A DNA stretch of 64,000 nt from Brevibacillus gelatini (GTDB taxonomy: Bacteria > Bacillota > Bacilli > Brevibacillales > Brevibacillaceae). Below are positions 1 through 9,228 of the stretch, piece by piece (within the stretch, counting starts at the first letter, position 1; every line of letters starts with the position of its first letter). Below the pieces are notes generated by a model, which saw nothing but the letters and a program-made list of their open reading frames with translations, made no database searches and had not been told where the DNA came from. The translations under genes and the position numbers were made by a program. The stretch covers positions 124,001-188,000 of the forward strand of contig NZ_RHHS01000015.1 in NCBI RefSeq assembly GCF_003710935.1. The letters are read 5' to 3'.

Positions 1-3000
1 GAGCTGCCTGCGGAACGAATCGCCTACATGCTTACGCATAGCGGCGTGCAGTTGATCGTGACGCAAGATCACCTGCTGGAAAAAGTGACCACTCCTACAG
101 AAAAACTGGACATCCAGAAACCGGCAATCTGGCAAGAGGACAGCGCCCCAGTCGAGTCGGTCAACCAGCCGCATGACTTGTTTTACATCATCTATACGTC
201 CGGCACGACAGGCAAACCGAAAGGCGTCATGCTGGAGCATCGGAACATGGCGAACCTGCTGCAATTTACTTTTGACAAAACGAATATCGCTTTTCAGGAA
301 AAAGTGTTGCAGTACACGACATGCAGCTTTGACGTTTGCTACCAGGAAATTTTCTCCACGCTGCTAGCCGGGGGACAGCTTTACCTCATCACGAACGAGC
401 TGAGACGACATGTGGAAAAGCTGTTTGCGTTCATCCAGGAAAAACAGATCAGCATTTTGTCTCTCCCCGTGTCTTTCCTGAAATTTATTTTTAACGAAAA
501 AGACTACGCGCAAAGCTTCCCGCGTTGCGTCACGCACATCATCACCGCCGGAGAACAGCTCGTCGTCACACATGAGCTGCAAAAATACCTGCGCGACCAT
601 CACGTATTTTTGCACAATCACTACGGACCGTCGGAAACGCATGTCGTGACGACCTGCACGATGGACCCGCGCATGGAGATACCTGAGCTGCCGCCAATCG
701 GCAAACCGATCAGCAATACGGGCATTTACATTTTGGATGAAGGGCTGCAGCTGAAGCCGGAGGGGATCGTCGGGGAGCTGTACATTTCCGGGGCAAACGT
801 CGGAAGAGGGTACTTGCACCAGCCGGAGTTGACGGGAGAGAAGTTTCTCGAAAATCCGTACCAGCCTGGCGAACGGATGTATCGAACAGGTGATCTGGCC
901 CGCTGGTTGCCGGATGGCCAGCTCGAATTTTTGGGGCGGATCGACCATCAGGTAAAAATCAGAGGACACCGCATCGAGCTGGGCGAGATCGAATCGCGCC
1001 TGCTTAACCATCCGGCGATCAAGGAAGCGGTAGTCATCGACATCGCAGACGAGACAGGCGGAAAGTCTTTGTGCGCCTACGTCGTTTTGCAAAGCGAAAT
1101 TAGCGACGAAGACATGCGGACGTACTTGGCGCGCGCCCTGCCTGAATATATGATCCCTTCCTTTTTCGTGAAGCTGGAGCGGATTCCGGTGACACCGAAC
1201 GGAAAAACAGACCGGAGAGCATTGCCGAAGCCGGAGGGACGTGCAGTGACGGGAGCGGAGTACGTCGCTCCGACAACCGAGCTGGAGCAAAAGCTGGTCG
1301 CGATCTGGGAGCAAATCCTTGGCGTGACGCCGATTGGCATTCTGGATGATTTTTTCACGCTGGGAGGCCATTCGCTAAAGGCGATTCAGCTTGTTTCCCG
1401 CATGCAAAAGGAATGCAAGGCAGATGTACCGCTGCGCGTGCTGTTTGACAAGCCGACGATTCAAGCGCTCGCCGCGTATGTGGACGGGGGAGCGGAAAGC
1501 GAGTATCAGGCCATTCCACAGGCTGAGCCGCAGGCGTATTATCCCGTATCCTCTGCGCAAAAGCGGATGCTCATTTTAAATCAGCTCGACCCCGACAGCA
1601 CGGTTTACAACCTGCCAGTGGTCATGATTCTCGACGGAAAGCTCGATCAGGCGCGATTGGAGCAAGCCATTTCCGGCTTGGCGGCATGCCATGAGTCGAT
1701 GCGTACATCGTTTCACACGATCAACGGCGAGCCGGTTCAGCGTATCCATGCCCAATGCGAGCTGCCGATTGTCTATCTGGAAGCGGCAGAAGAGCAATTG
1801 GACGAAGTGATCCTGTCGTTCATGCGTCCGTTTGACCTGGAAAAAGCACCGCTATGCCGGGTGGGACTGGTTAAGCTCCAGGAGAACCGCCATGTGCTCG
1901 TTATCGACATGCACCACATCATCTCGGACGGCGTATCCACGCAGCTTATCCTGCATGACTTCGCCCGTCTGTATCAGGACGAAGCCTTGCCAGAGCTGCG
2001 CATTCAGTATAAAGACTTCGCCGTTTGGGAAAAAGCGCGGACACAAACGAGCGAGTACGCCAAACAGGAAGCGTATTGGCTAGAGCGATTCGCAGGCGAA
2101 ATTCCGGTTCTGAACCTGCCGCTCGATTACCCGCGCCCCTCTGTTCAAAGTTTCGAGGGCGAACGTTATTCCTTCCGGGCGGAAAAACAGTTGCTGGATC
2201 GCTTGCAGCGCGCAGCGAAAGAAACGGGCGCGACGTTGTACATGGTTCTTTTGGCCGCCTATCATGTGCTGCTCAGCAAATACTCCGGGCAGGACGACAT
2301 GGTGATCGGCACCGTGACTGCCGGCAGAGCGCACCCTGATACGGAGAAGATTACGGGGATGTTCGTCAACACGCTGGCGATGCGCAACCAGTCTGCGCCG
2401 ACGAAAACGTTCAAGCAATTTTTGCTGGAGGTCAAAGACAATACACTCGCCGCTTTTGAGCATGGGGAATATCCGTTCGAGGAGCTGGTTGAAAAGCTGG
2501 CGATTTCCCGGAACCGGAGCCGTAACCCGCTGTTCGACACGTTGTTCATTTTGCAAAACATGGATGCCGGTCTGATCGAGCTGGACGGCGTGACCGTGAC
2601 CCCGTACGTGCCACAGGGGAACATGGCCAAATTCGACCTGTCCCTGGAAGCAAGTGAAAGCGAAGCAGGACTTTCCTTCTGCTTCGAATATGGCACGAAG
2701 CTGTTCAAGCGCGAGACGATTGAGCGCATGTCGCTTCATTACTTGCAAATCCTGCAGGCAATCGGTGAAAACATGGAGCAGCAACTGGCGAAAATCGAGA
2801 TGCTGACCGACCGGGAGAAGCAGCAGTTGCTCGTCGACTTCAACGACACCGCAACGGTAAATCTGTCTGAAAGCACGCTCTCGGAATTGTTTGAAGAGCA
2901 AGTGCGTAAAACGCCTGAACAGACAGCCATCATACTGGGCGACAAACGATTGACGTACCGCGAGCTGAATGAGCGGGCCAACCGGCTCGCGCACACCTTG

Positions 3001-6000
3001 CGGGAAAAAGGCGTGCAGGCCGAGCAAAGCGTAGCGATTATGGCGCAAAGGTCGCTGGAAATGATCGTCGGCATTATCGCCGTTCTGAAAGCGGGCGGAG
3101 CGTATGTACCGATTGATCCGGATTATCCGGCGGAGCGCATTGCGTATATGCTGGAAGATTGCGAAGCCCGGCTGGTGCTTGCGCAAAAACATTTGCGCGA
3201 AAAGCTGACCGCAAATGTGGAGCTTTTGGATCTGGACGACGAGCAAGCCTACTCGCCGCATGCTGAAAACCTGGAGCCGACGCACACTGTGTCCGATCTC
3301 GCTTACATCATCTACACGTCCGGTACGACAGGCAAGCCAAAAGGCGTCATGGTGGAGCATCGGGGGATCGTCAACAGCGTCCTTTGGAACAGGGACGAAT
3401 TTGCCCTTTCTGGTAAGGACAGGGGGACACTGGCTCTCTCCTTTGCCTTTGATGCCTTTGCCCTTACCTTCTTTACCCTGATTGTATCCGGCTCCACCGT
3501 CGTCCTGATGCCAGACGAGGAAGCCAAAGACCCGATCGCGCTGCGCAACCTGATTGCCACCTGGGAATGCAGCTACGTTGTTTTCGTACCGAGCATGTTC
3601 CAGGCGATATTGGAGTGCAGCCGTCCGGATGACATCCGTTCCATTCAGGCGGTCATGCTCGGCGGCGAAAAGCTGTCGCCGAAGCTCGTGCAAATGTGCA
3701 AAGAGATGCACCCGCAAATGCTTGTCATCAACGCATACGGCCCGACGGAATGCAGCGTCATCGCTACCTACCTGCGAGATACCCGGCCGGATAAACCGAT
3801 CACCATCGGCCGTCCGGTTGCCAACACCAGCATTTACATCGTCGATCAGAACCATCAGCTGCTGCCTGTCGGCGTCGTCGGAGAAATATGCATCGGCGGC
3901 CGCGGCTTGGCACGGGGTTACTGGAAAAAGCCAGAGCTTACAGCAGAAAAATTTGTTGAAAATCCTGCTGTTCCGGGAGAACGCATGTACAAAACAGGCG
4001 ATCTGGGCAGATGGCTTCCGGACGGAACAATTGATTTCGTAGGGCGGATCGACGAGCAGATCAAGGTGAGAGGATACCGGATTGAAATCGGGGAGATTGA
4101 AGCGGTTCTGCTCGCCCATGAAAAGACGAATGAAGCGGTCGTCGTCGCCTATCAGGACGAGCGCGGCGATTCCTACCTGGCTGCGTATTTCACGGGGAAA
4201 GCGCCGATTGCAGAATCCGAGCTTCGCGCGCATCTGTCCCGGGAGCTTCCGGCCTACATGGTCCCTGCCTATCTCATCCAACTGGACGCTCTTCCGCTTA
4301 CGCCAAACGGGAAGGTAGACCGCAAAGCACTGCCCAAGCCGGATGGCAAGCCTGCGACTGCAGGAGCGGAGTATATCGCACCGGCTACAGAAGTGGAAGC
4401 GAAGCTGGCCGCGATCTGGGAAAACGTACTCGGCATTTCCGGCGTCGGCGTGATGGATAACTTTTTTGAGCTCGGCGGCCATTCCTTGAAAGCAATGGCG
4501 GTTGTAGCGCACGTGCATCGGGAGTTTCAAACCGATCTTTTGCTAAAACAGTTCTTCGCCGAGCCGACCATCCGCGGACTGTCCCGCCTGATCGAAAACA
4601 CCGAACATGCAGCCGTGGCCGCGATTCAACCGGCAGCGCCGCAAGCGTACTATCCGGTATCGTCCGCGCAGCAGCGAATGTACTTGCTCCACCAGCTCGA
4701 AGGGGCCGGAATCAGCTACAACACACCGGGCATGATTATGCTGGAAGGCAAGCTGGACCGCGAGCAATTGGCGAATGCGCTGCAAGCACTGGTGGATCGT
4801 CACGACATCTTCCGGACTTCCTTTGAGATGGTGGGAGATGAGCTGGTGCAAAAGATTCATGAGCACGTGACTGTCGACCTGCCGTACGTGACGGCAGAGG
4901 AACAGCAGATCGACGAGCTTTTCCACTCGTTTGTCCGTCCGTTCGATCTGTCGGTCCCGCCGCTTTTGCGCATGAGTCTGGTGCAACTCGCAGATGAACG
5001 TCACCTGCTGCTGTACGACATGCACCATATCGCTGCCGATGCGGCATCCGTCACCATCGTGTTCGATGAACTGGCCGAATTGTACCAGGGCAAAGATTTG
5101 CCGAAGATGCACCTGCAGTACAAAGATTTTGCGGTCTGGCAAAAAGCGTTGTTCCAGTCGGATGTGTTCCAGAAGCAAGAAGCGTATTGGCTCGACACAT
5201 TCGCCGGAAACATTGCCGCTGTCGATCTGCCGACAGATTTTCCGCGTCCAGCCGTGAAAAGCTTTGAAGGCGGGCAAGTCACCCTGTCCATGGACCAGCA
5301 GCTTCTCGATGCGTTGCGCGAACTGGCCGCGAAAACGAACACGACATTGTTCATGGTCTTGCTCGCGGCGTACAACGTACTGCTTGCGAAATACTCGGGA
5401 CAGGATGACATCATCGTCGGAACGCCGATCTCCGGCAGACAGCGCGCCGAGCTTGCCCCTGTCGTCGGGATGTTTGTCAATACGCTTGCGATCCGCAACA
5501 AACCGACTGCGCACAAGAGCTTCACGCAATTTTTGCAGGAGGTCAAGCAAAATGCGCTGGACGCTTACGATCACCAGGACTACCCGTTTGAAACACTGGT
5601 AGAAAAGCTGGGCATTCCGCGCGATCCGGGCCGAAATCCGCTGTTTGATACGATGTTTATTTTGCAAAAGGACGACCTGTCTGAAAAAGCGCTGGATCAG
5701 CTCGTCTATCGCCATTACGAATCCGCAGGCGCGCTTCCTGTCGCGAAATTCGACTTGTCTTTCCACCTGACAGAGCGGGAGTCCGACCTGTTCTTGCGAC
5801 TGGAATACGGCACGAAGCTGTTCAAACAGGAAACGGTAGAGCGCATGGCTGGTCACTACATGCAAATTTTGCGGGCCATCACGGCAAACCCAGACAGCGA
5901 GCTGCAAGAAATTGAGATGCTGACAGAGGCAGAAAAGCACATGCTGCTGGTGACGTTCAATGAAACAGAGGGCGAATACCGGGCAGAGCAAACGATCCAA

Positions 6001-9000
6001 CAGCTCTTTGAAGAACGGGCACAAGCAGCGCCCGAGCAAACCGCCCTCGTATTCGAAGAAAAGCGAATGTCGTACCGGGAGCTGAATGAACGAGCGAACC
6101 AGCTCGCAGCCGTTTTGCGCGAAAAAGGAGTTGGGCCAGACAGCATTGTCGCCTTGCTCACAGAACGCTCCGCGGAGATGGTCATCGCCACGCTTGCCAC
6201 GTTGAAGGCTGGCGGCGCGTTTTTGCCCGTCGATCCTGATTATCCCGAAGAACGAATCAGCTACATGTTGGCGGACAGTCAGGCAAAGCTTGTGCTGACG
6301 CATGCGCACCTGCTGCACAAAGTGAGCAGTCAGGTCGAAATCGTCGATGTGGACGACTGCAACCATTATGCGCCGCAGACAGAAAACCTGCCTTGCGTAA
6401 ACAAGCCGTCCGATCTGGCTTATATCATCTACACGTCCGGAACAACCGGCAAGCCAAAAGGGGTCATGCTGGAACACAAAGGGGTAGCCAATCTGCAAAG
6501 CGTATTTGCCAATCAGCTTGGCATCACTCCGCAAGACCGGGTAGGGCACTTTGCCAGCATTTCGTTTGACGCATCGGTGTGGGAAATGTTTATGGCCTTG
6601 CTGACAGGCGCGACTTTGTACGTCTTGTCCCGAGACATCATCAACGATTTTCAGCAATTTGCCAAATACGTTCGCCAAAACGCGATCACCGTTCTCACCT
6701 TGCCGCCGACGTATGCCATTTATCTTGAGCCGGAGCAACTGTCGACTTTGCGCGTACTGATAACAGCCGGATCAGCTTCCTCTGCCGCACTGGTGGACAA
6801 ATGGAAAGAAAAAGTGACCTATATCAACGGATACGGCCCGACAGAAAGCACCATTTGCGCGACGCTTTGGAAAGCCGCCCCGGATGAACAAACCGAGACG
6901 ATTCCGATTGGCAAACCGATTCAAAACAGCAAGCTGTACATCGTGGATGAACAATTGCGTTTGAAAGCGCCTGGTCAGATCGGCGAATTGTGCATCGGCG
7001 GCGTGTCGCTGGCAAGAGGCTACTGGAACCGTCCGGAGCTGACCGCTGAGAAATTTGTCGACAATCCGTTCGTGCCCGGAGAAAAAATGTACCGGTCAGG
7101 TGATCTGGCAAGATGGCTGCCGGACGGAAATATCGAGTATGTGGGCCGAATCGACCACCAGGTGAAAATTCGCGGCCACCGGGTGGAGCTGGGCGAAGTA
7201 GAGAGTGTGCTCTTGCGGTATGAAACGGTCAAAGAAGCAGCCGTCATCACGCATACGGATGACCGCGGCCAGGCTTACTTGTGCGCTTACTACGTCGCAG
7301 ACGGGGAAGTCACGCCTGCACAGCTTCGCGCGCATCTGGAAAAAGAGTTGCCGCAATACATGGTTCCTGCCTTCTTCATCCAGCTGGAGAAGATGCCGCT
7401 GACACCAAATGACAAGATTGACCGGAAAGCACTGCCGAAGCCAAGCAAGGACGAGAAGCGGGAGGAATATACCGCGCCGCAAACCGAGCTGGAACAACTG
7501 CTGGCTGACATTTGGGCAGACGTTTTGGGCGTCGGGCAAGTAGGAACAAAAGACAACTTCTTCGAGTTGGGCGGCGATTCCATCAAAGCGATCCAGGTAT
7601 CCACACGCCTGAATGCAGCAGGGTGGACGCTTGCGATGAAAGAGCTGTTCCAATACCCGACCATCGAAGAAGTCGCCGTTCACGTCGTCCCGAACATGAG
7701 AGAGAGCGAACAGGGCGTTGTAGAAGGCGAGATTGCCCTGACACCGATCCAGCGATGGTTCTTCGAGCGCAATTTCACGGATCGCCATCACTGGAATCAG
7801 GCTGTCATGCTGTACAGCGCGGATGGTTTTGAGGAAAAACTTGTCCGGCAAGCGTTCCAAAAAATCGTCGAGCATCACGATGCGCTGCGCATGGTTTACA
7901 GGCAAGAGAACGGGACGATCAAGCAAATCAATCGCGGACTGATCGAGGAGGGCTTCCGCTTCTATTCCTACGATTTGCAGCAGCATGAAAACAGCGAGGC
8001 GCACATCCTCGAGCTGGCTGACCGCATCCAAAGCAGCATCGACCTGGAACAGGGCCCACTCGTCCATCTGGCTCTTTTCTCTACAAAAGAAGGCGATCAT
8101 TTGCTGATTGCGATCCACCATCTGGTCGTGGATGGCGTCTCCTGGCGCATATTGTTCGAAGACTTTGCATCGGCCTATGCCCAGGCGCAAAAGCAGCAGG
8201 AAATCGTCTTGCCGAAAAAGACGGATTCCTTCAAGGACTGGGCAGCTCAATTGCAAAGGTACGCGGACAGCGACGAGCTGCTTCGGGAAGTGCCGTACTG
8301 GCACAACCTGGAAACGACAACCGCGCCTGCGGCATTGCCAACTGACTTTGACACCGCAGATCGCAAGCAAAAACATACGCGCTTGTGGTCGTTTGAACTG
8401 ACAGACTTGCAGACGGAAAACCTGTTGCGCCATGTCCACCACGCCTACCACACCGAGATGAACGACCTGTTGCTTGCAGCCCTTGGCTTGGCCGTAAAAG
8501 ACTGGGCGGATACGAACAGCGTCGTCATCAATCTGGAAGGCCACGGGCGCGAAGACATCCAGAACGAGATGAACGTCACACGGACGGTTGGCTGGTTCAC
8601 TTCGCAATATCCAGTGGTGCTCGACATGGAAAAGGCCGAGGACTTGTCCTACCAGATCAAGCAAGTCAAAGAAAGCTTGCGCCGGATTCCGAAAAAAGGG
8701 ATCGGCTACGAGATTTTGCGCACGATGACGACACGCGAGATCCAGCCGCCACTGTGGTTTGCGCTGCGGCCGGAAATCAGCTTTAACTACTTGGGCCAAT
8801 TCGAGTCGGAGGGCAAGACCGGGGGATACACGTTCTCGCCGATTGGAACGGGCCAGTTGTTCAGCCCAGAATCGGAAAGAGTGTTCCTGCTGGACATTTC
8901 CGGCTTGATCGAGGCTGGCAAGCTTCGCATCAGCATCGGTTACAACAGCCTCCAGTACAAGGAAGAAACCATTGCAAGCCTGGCAGACCGCTATCGAAAT

Positions 9001-9120
9001 CACTTGCTTGGCATCATCGAGCATTGCATGGCAAAAGAGGATAGCGAGTACACCCCGAGCGATCTGGGGGATGACGAACTGTCCATGGAAGAACTGGAGA
9101 ACATCCTGGAACTGATTTGA
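1..9120 (+). CDS. tycB: Tyrocidine synthetase 2 (TycB), 5'-truncated by the window edge
   Basis: Cytoplasmic NRPS that adds residues 2-4 of tyrocidine. The frame is open from base 1, so about 560 residues (the first C domain and the start of the first A domain) lie upstream. Visible order: A-T, C-A-T, C-A-T-E. A-domain core motifs (YIIYTSGTTGKPKG) lie near nt 184, 3301 and 6418; T motifs are GGHSLKA (nt ~1366, ~4474) and GGDSIKA (nt ~7573), the last form being typical before an E domain. The E domain has HHLVVDGVSW near nt 8116. Pocket residues read DVQ-x-IAHVV-K (Pro; position 278 hard to align by eye), DALVMGAVIK (aromatic, Phe/Trp) and DAWTIAGICK (Phe). The third A domain has NDK in place of NGK but keeps the lysine. 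The second visible C domain has HHIAADA instead of HHxxxDG. The acidic C-terminus (DDELSMEELENILELI) looks like a donor docking helix for TycC. Identification is very secure. Confidence 0.97.
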   Translation, partial: ELPAERIAYMLTHSGVQLIVTQDHLLEKVTTPTEKLDIQKPAIWQEDSAPVESVNQPHDLFYIIYTSGTTGKPKGVMLEHRNMANLLQFTFDKTNIAFQEKVLQYTTCSFDVCYQEIFSTLLAGGQLYLITNELRRHVEKLFAFIQEKQISILSLPVSFLKFIFNEKDYAQSFPRCVTHIITAGEQLVVTHELQKYLRDHHVFLHNHYGPSETHVVTTCTMDPRMEIPELPPIGKPISNTGIYILDEGLQLKPEGIVGELYISGANVGRGYLHQPELTGEKFLENPYQPGERMYRTGDLARWLPDGQLEFLGRIDHQVKIRGHRIELGEIESRLLNHPAIKEAVVIDIADETGGKSLCAYVVLQSEISDEDMRTYLARALPEYMIPSFFVKLERIPVTPNGKTDRRALPKPEGRAVTGAEYVAPTTELEQKLVAIWEQILGVTPIGILDDFFTLGGHSLKAIQLVSRMQKECKADVPLRVLFDKPTIQALAAYVDGGAESEYQAIPQAEPQAYYPVSSAQKRMLILNQLDPDSTVYNLPVVMILDGKLDQARLEQAISGLAACHESMRTSFHTINGEPVQRIHAQCELPIVYLEAAEEQLDEVILSFMRPFDLEKAPLCRVGLVKLQENRHVLVIDMHHIISDGVSTQLILHDFARLYQDEALPELRIQYKDFAVWEKARTQTSEYAKQEAYWLERFAGEIPVLNLPLDYPRPSVQSFEGERYSFRAEKQLLDRLQRAAKETGATLYMVLLAAYHVLLSKYSGQDDMVIGTVTAGRAHPDTEKITGMFVNTLAMRNQSAPTKTFKQFLLEVKDNTLAAFEHGEYPFEELVEKLAISRNRSRNPLFDTLFILQNMDAGLIELDGVTVTPYVPQGNMAKFDLSLEASESEAGLSFCFEYGTKLFKRETIERMSLHYLQILQAIGENMEQQLAKIEMLTDREKQQLLVDFNDTATVNLSESTLSELFEEQVRKTPEQTAIILGDKRLTYRELNERANRLAHTLREKGVQAEQSVAIMAQRSLEMIVGIIAVLKAGGAYVPIDPDYPAERIAYMLEDCEARLVLAQKHLREKLTANVELLDLDDEQAYSPHAENLEPTHTVSDLAYIIYTSGTTGKPKGVMVEHRGIVNSVLWNRDEFALSGKDRGTLALSFAFDAFALTFFTLIVSGSTVVLMPDEEAKDPIALRNLIATWECSYVVFVPSMFQAILECSRPDDIRSIQAVMLGGEKLSPKLVQMCKEMHPQMLVINAYGPTECSVIATYLRDTRPDKPITIGRPVANTSIYIVDQNHQLLPVGVVGEICIGGRGLARGYWKKPELTAEKFVENPAVPGERMYKTGDLGRWLPDGTIDFVGRIDEQIKVRGYRIEIGEIEAVLLAHEKTNEAVVVAYQDERGDSYLAAYFTGKAPIAESELRAHLSRELPAYMVPAYLIQLDALPLTPNGKVDRKALPKPDGKPATAGAEYIAPATEVEAKLAAIWENVLGISGVGVMDNFFELGGHSLKAMAVVAHVHREFQTDLLLKQFFAEPTIRGLSRLIENTEHAAVAAIQPAAPQAYYPVSSAQQRMYLLHQLEGAGISYNTPGMIMLEGKLDREQLANALQALVDRHDIFRTSFEMVGDELVQKIHEHVTVDLPYVTAEEQQIDELFHSFVRPFDLSVPPLLRMSLVQLADERHLLLYDMHHIAADAASVTIVFDELAELYQGKDLPKMHLQYKDFAVWQKALFQSDVFQKQEAYWLDTFAGNIAAVDLPTDFPRPAVKSFEGGQVTLSMDQQLLDALRELAAKTNTTLFMVLLAAYNVLLAKYSGQDDIIVGTPISGRQRAELAPVVGMFVNTLAIRNKPTAHKSFTQFLQEVKQNALDAYDHQDYPFETLVEKLGIPRDPGRNPLFDTMFILQKDDLSEKALDQLVYRHYESAGALPVAKFDLSFHLTERESDLFLRLEYGTKLFKQETVERMAGHYMQILRAITANPDSELQEIEMLTEAEKHMLLVTFNETEGEYRAEQTIQQLFEERAQAAPEQTALVFEEKRMSYRELNERANQLAAVLREKGVGPDSIVALLTERSAEMVIATLATLKAGGAFLPVDPDYPEERISYMLADSQAKLVLTHAHLLHKVSSQVEIVDVDDCNHYAPQTENLPCVNKPSDLAYIIYTSGTTGKPKGVMLEHKGVANLQSVFANQLGITPQDRVGHFASISFDASVWEMFMALLTGATLYVLSRDIINDFQQFAKYVRQNAITVLTLPPTYAIYLEPEQLSTLRVLITAGSASSAALVDKWKEKVTYINGYGPTESTICATLWKAAPDEQTETIPIGKPIQNSKLYIVDEQLRLKAPGQIGELCIGGVSLARGYWNRPELTAEKFVDNPFVPGEKMYRSGDLARWLPDGNIEYVGRIDHQVKIRGHRVELGEVESVLLRYETVKEAAVITHTDDRGQAYLCAYYVADGEVTPAQLRAHLEKELPQYMVPAFFIQLEKMPLTPNDKIDRKALPKPSKDEKREEYTAPQTELEQLLADIWADVLGVGQVGTKDNFFELGGDSIKAIQVSTRLNAAGWTLAMKELFQYPTIEEVAVHVVPNMRESEQGVVEGEIALTPIQRWFFERNFTDRHHWNQAVMLYSADGFEEKLVRQAFQKIVEHHDALRMVYRQENGTIKQINRGLIEEGFRFYSYDLQQHENSEAHILELADRIQSSIDLEQGPLVHLALFSTKEGDHLLIAIHHLVVDGVSWRILFEDFASAYAQAQKQQEIVLPKKTDSFKDWAAQLQRYADSDELLREVPYWHNLETTTAPAALPTDFDTADRKQKHTRLWSFELTDLQTENLLRHVHHAYHTEMNDLLLAALGLAVKDWADTNSVVINLEGHGREDIQNEMNVTRTVGWFTSQYPVVLDMEKAEDLSYQIKQVKESLRRIPKKGIGYEILRTMTTREIQPPLWFALRPEISFNYLGQFESEGKTGGYTFSPIGTGQLFSPESERVFLLDISGLIEAGKLRISIGYNSLQYKEETIASLADRYRNHLLGIIEHCMAKEDSEYTPSDLGDDELSMEELENILELI

Positions 9121-9146
9121 CCAGGCGACAGAAGAAGTGCTTTTTT

Positions 9147-9186
9147 CCTCCAATAAAAGCCGGGCACGCTGCGCTTTTATTGGAGG
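9147..9186 (+). other. Perfect 14-bp hairpin in the tycB-tycC gap
   Basis: CCTCCAATAAAAGC (9147-9160) pairs without mismatch with GCTTTTATTGGAGG (9173-9186) across a 12-nt loop, 26 bases after the tycB stop. No U-run follows on the + strand (CCCCCCTCTTC comes next), so it does not look like a full terminator in the direction of the operon. A T-run precedes it, so it could terminate antisense transcription. It may also stabilise mRNA ends or tune tycC expression. Confidence 0.6.
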
Positions 9187-9228
9187 CCCCCCTCTTCAAA
9201 CCGATAATTCACACAGTCGAGGTGCAAA

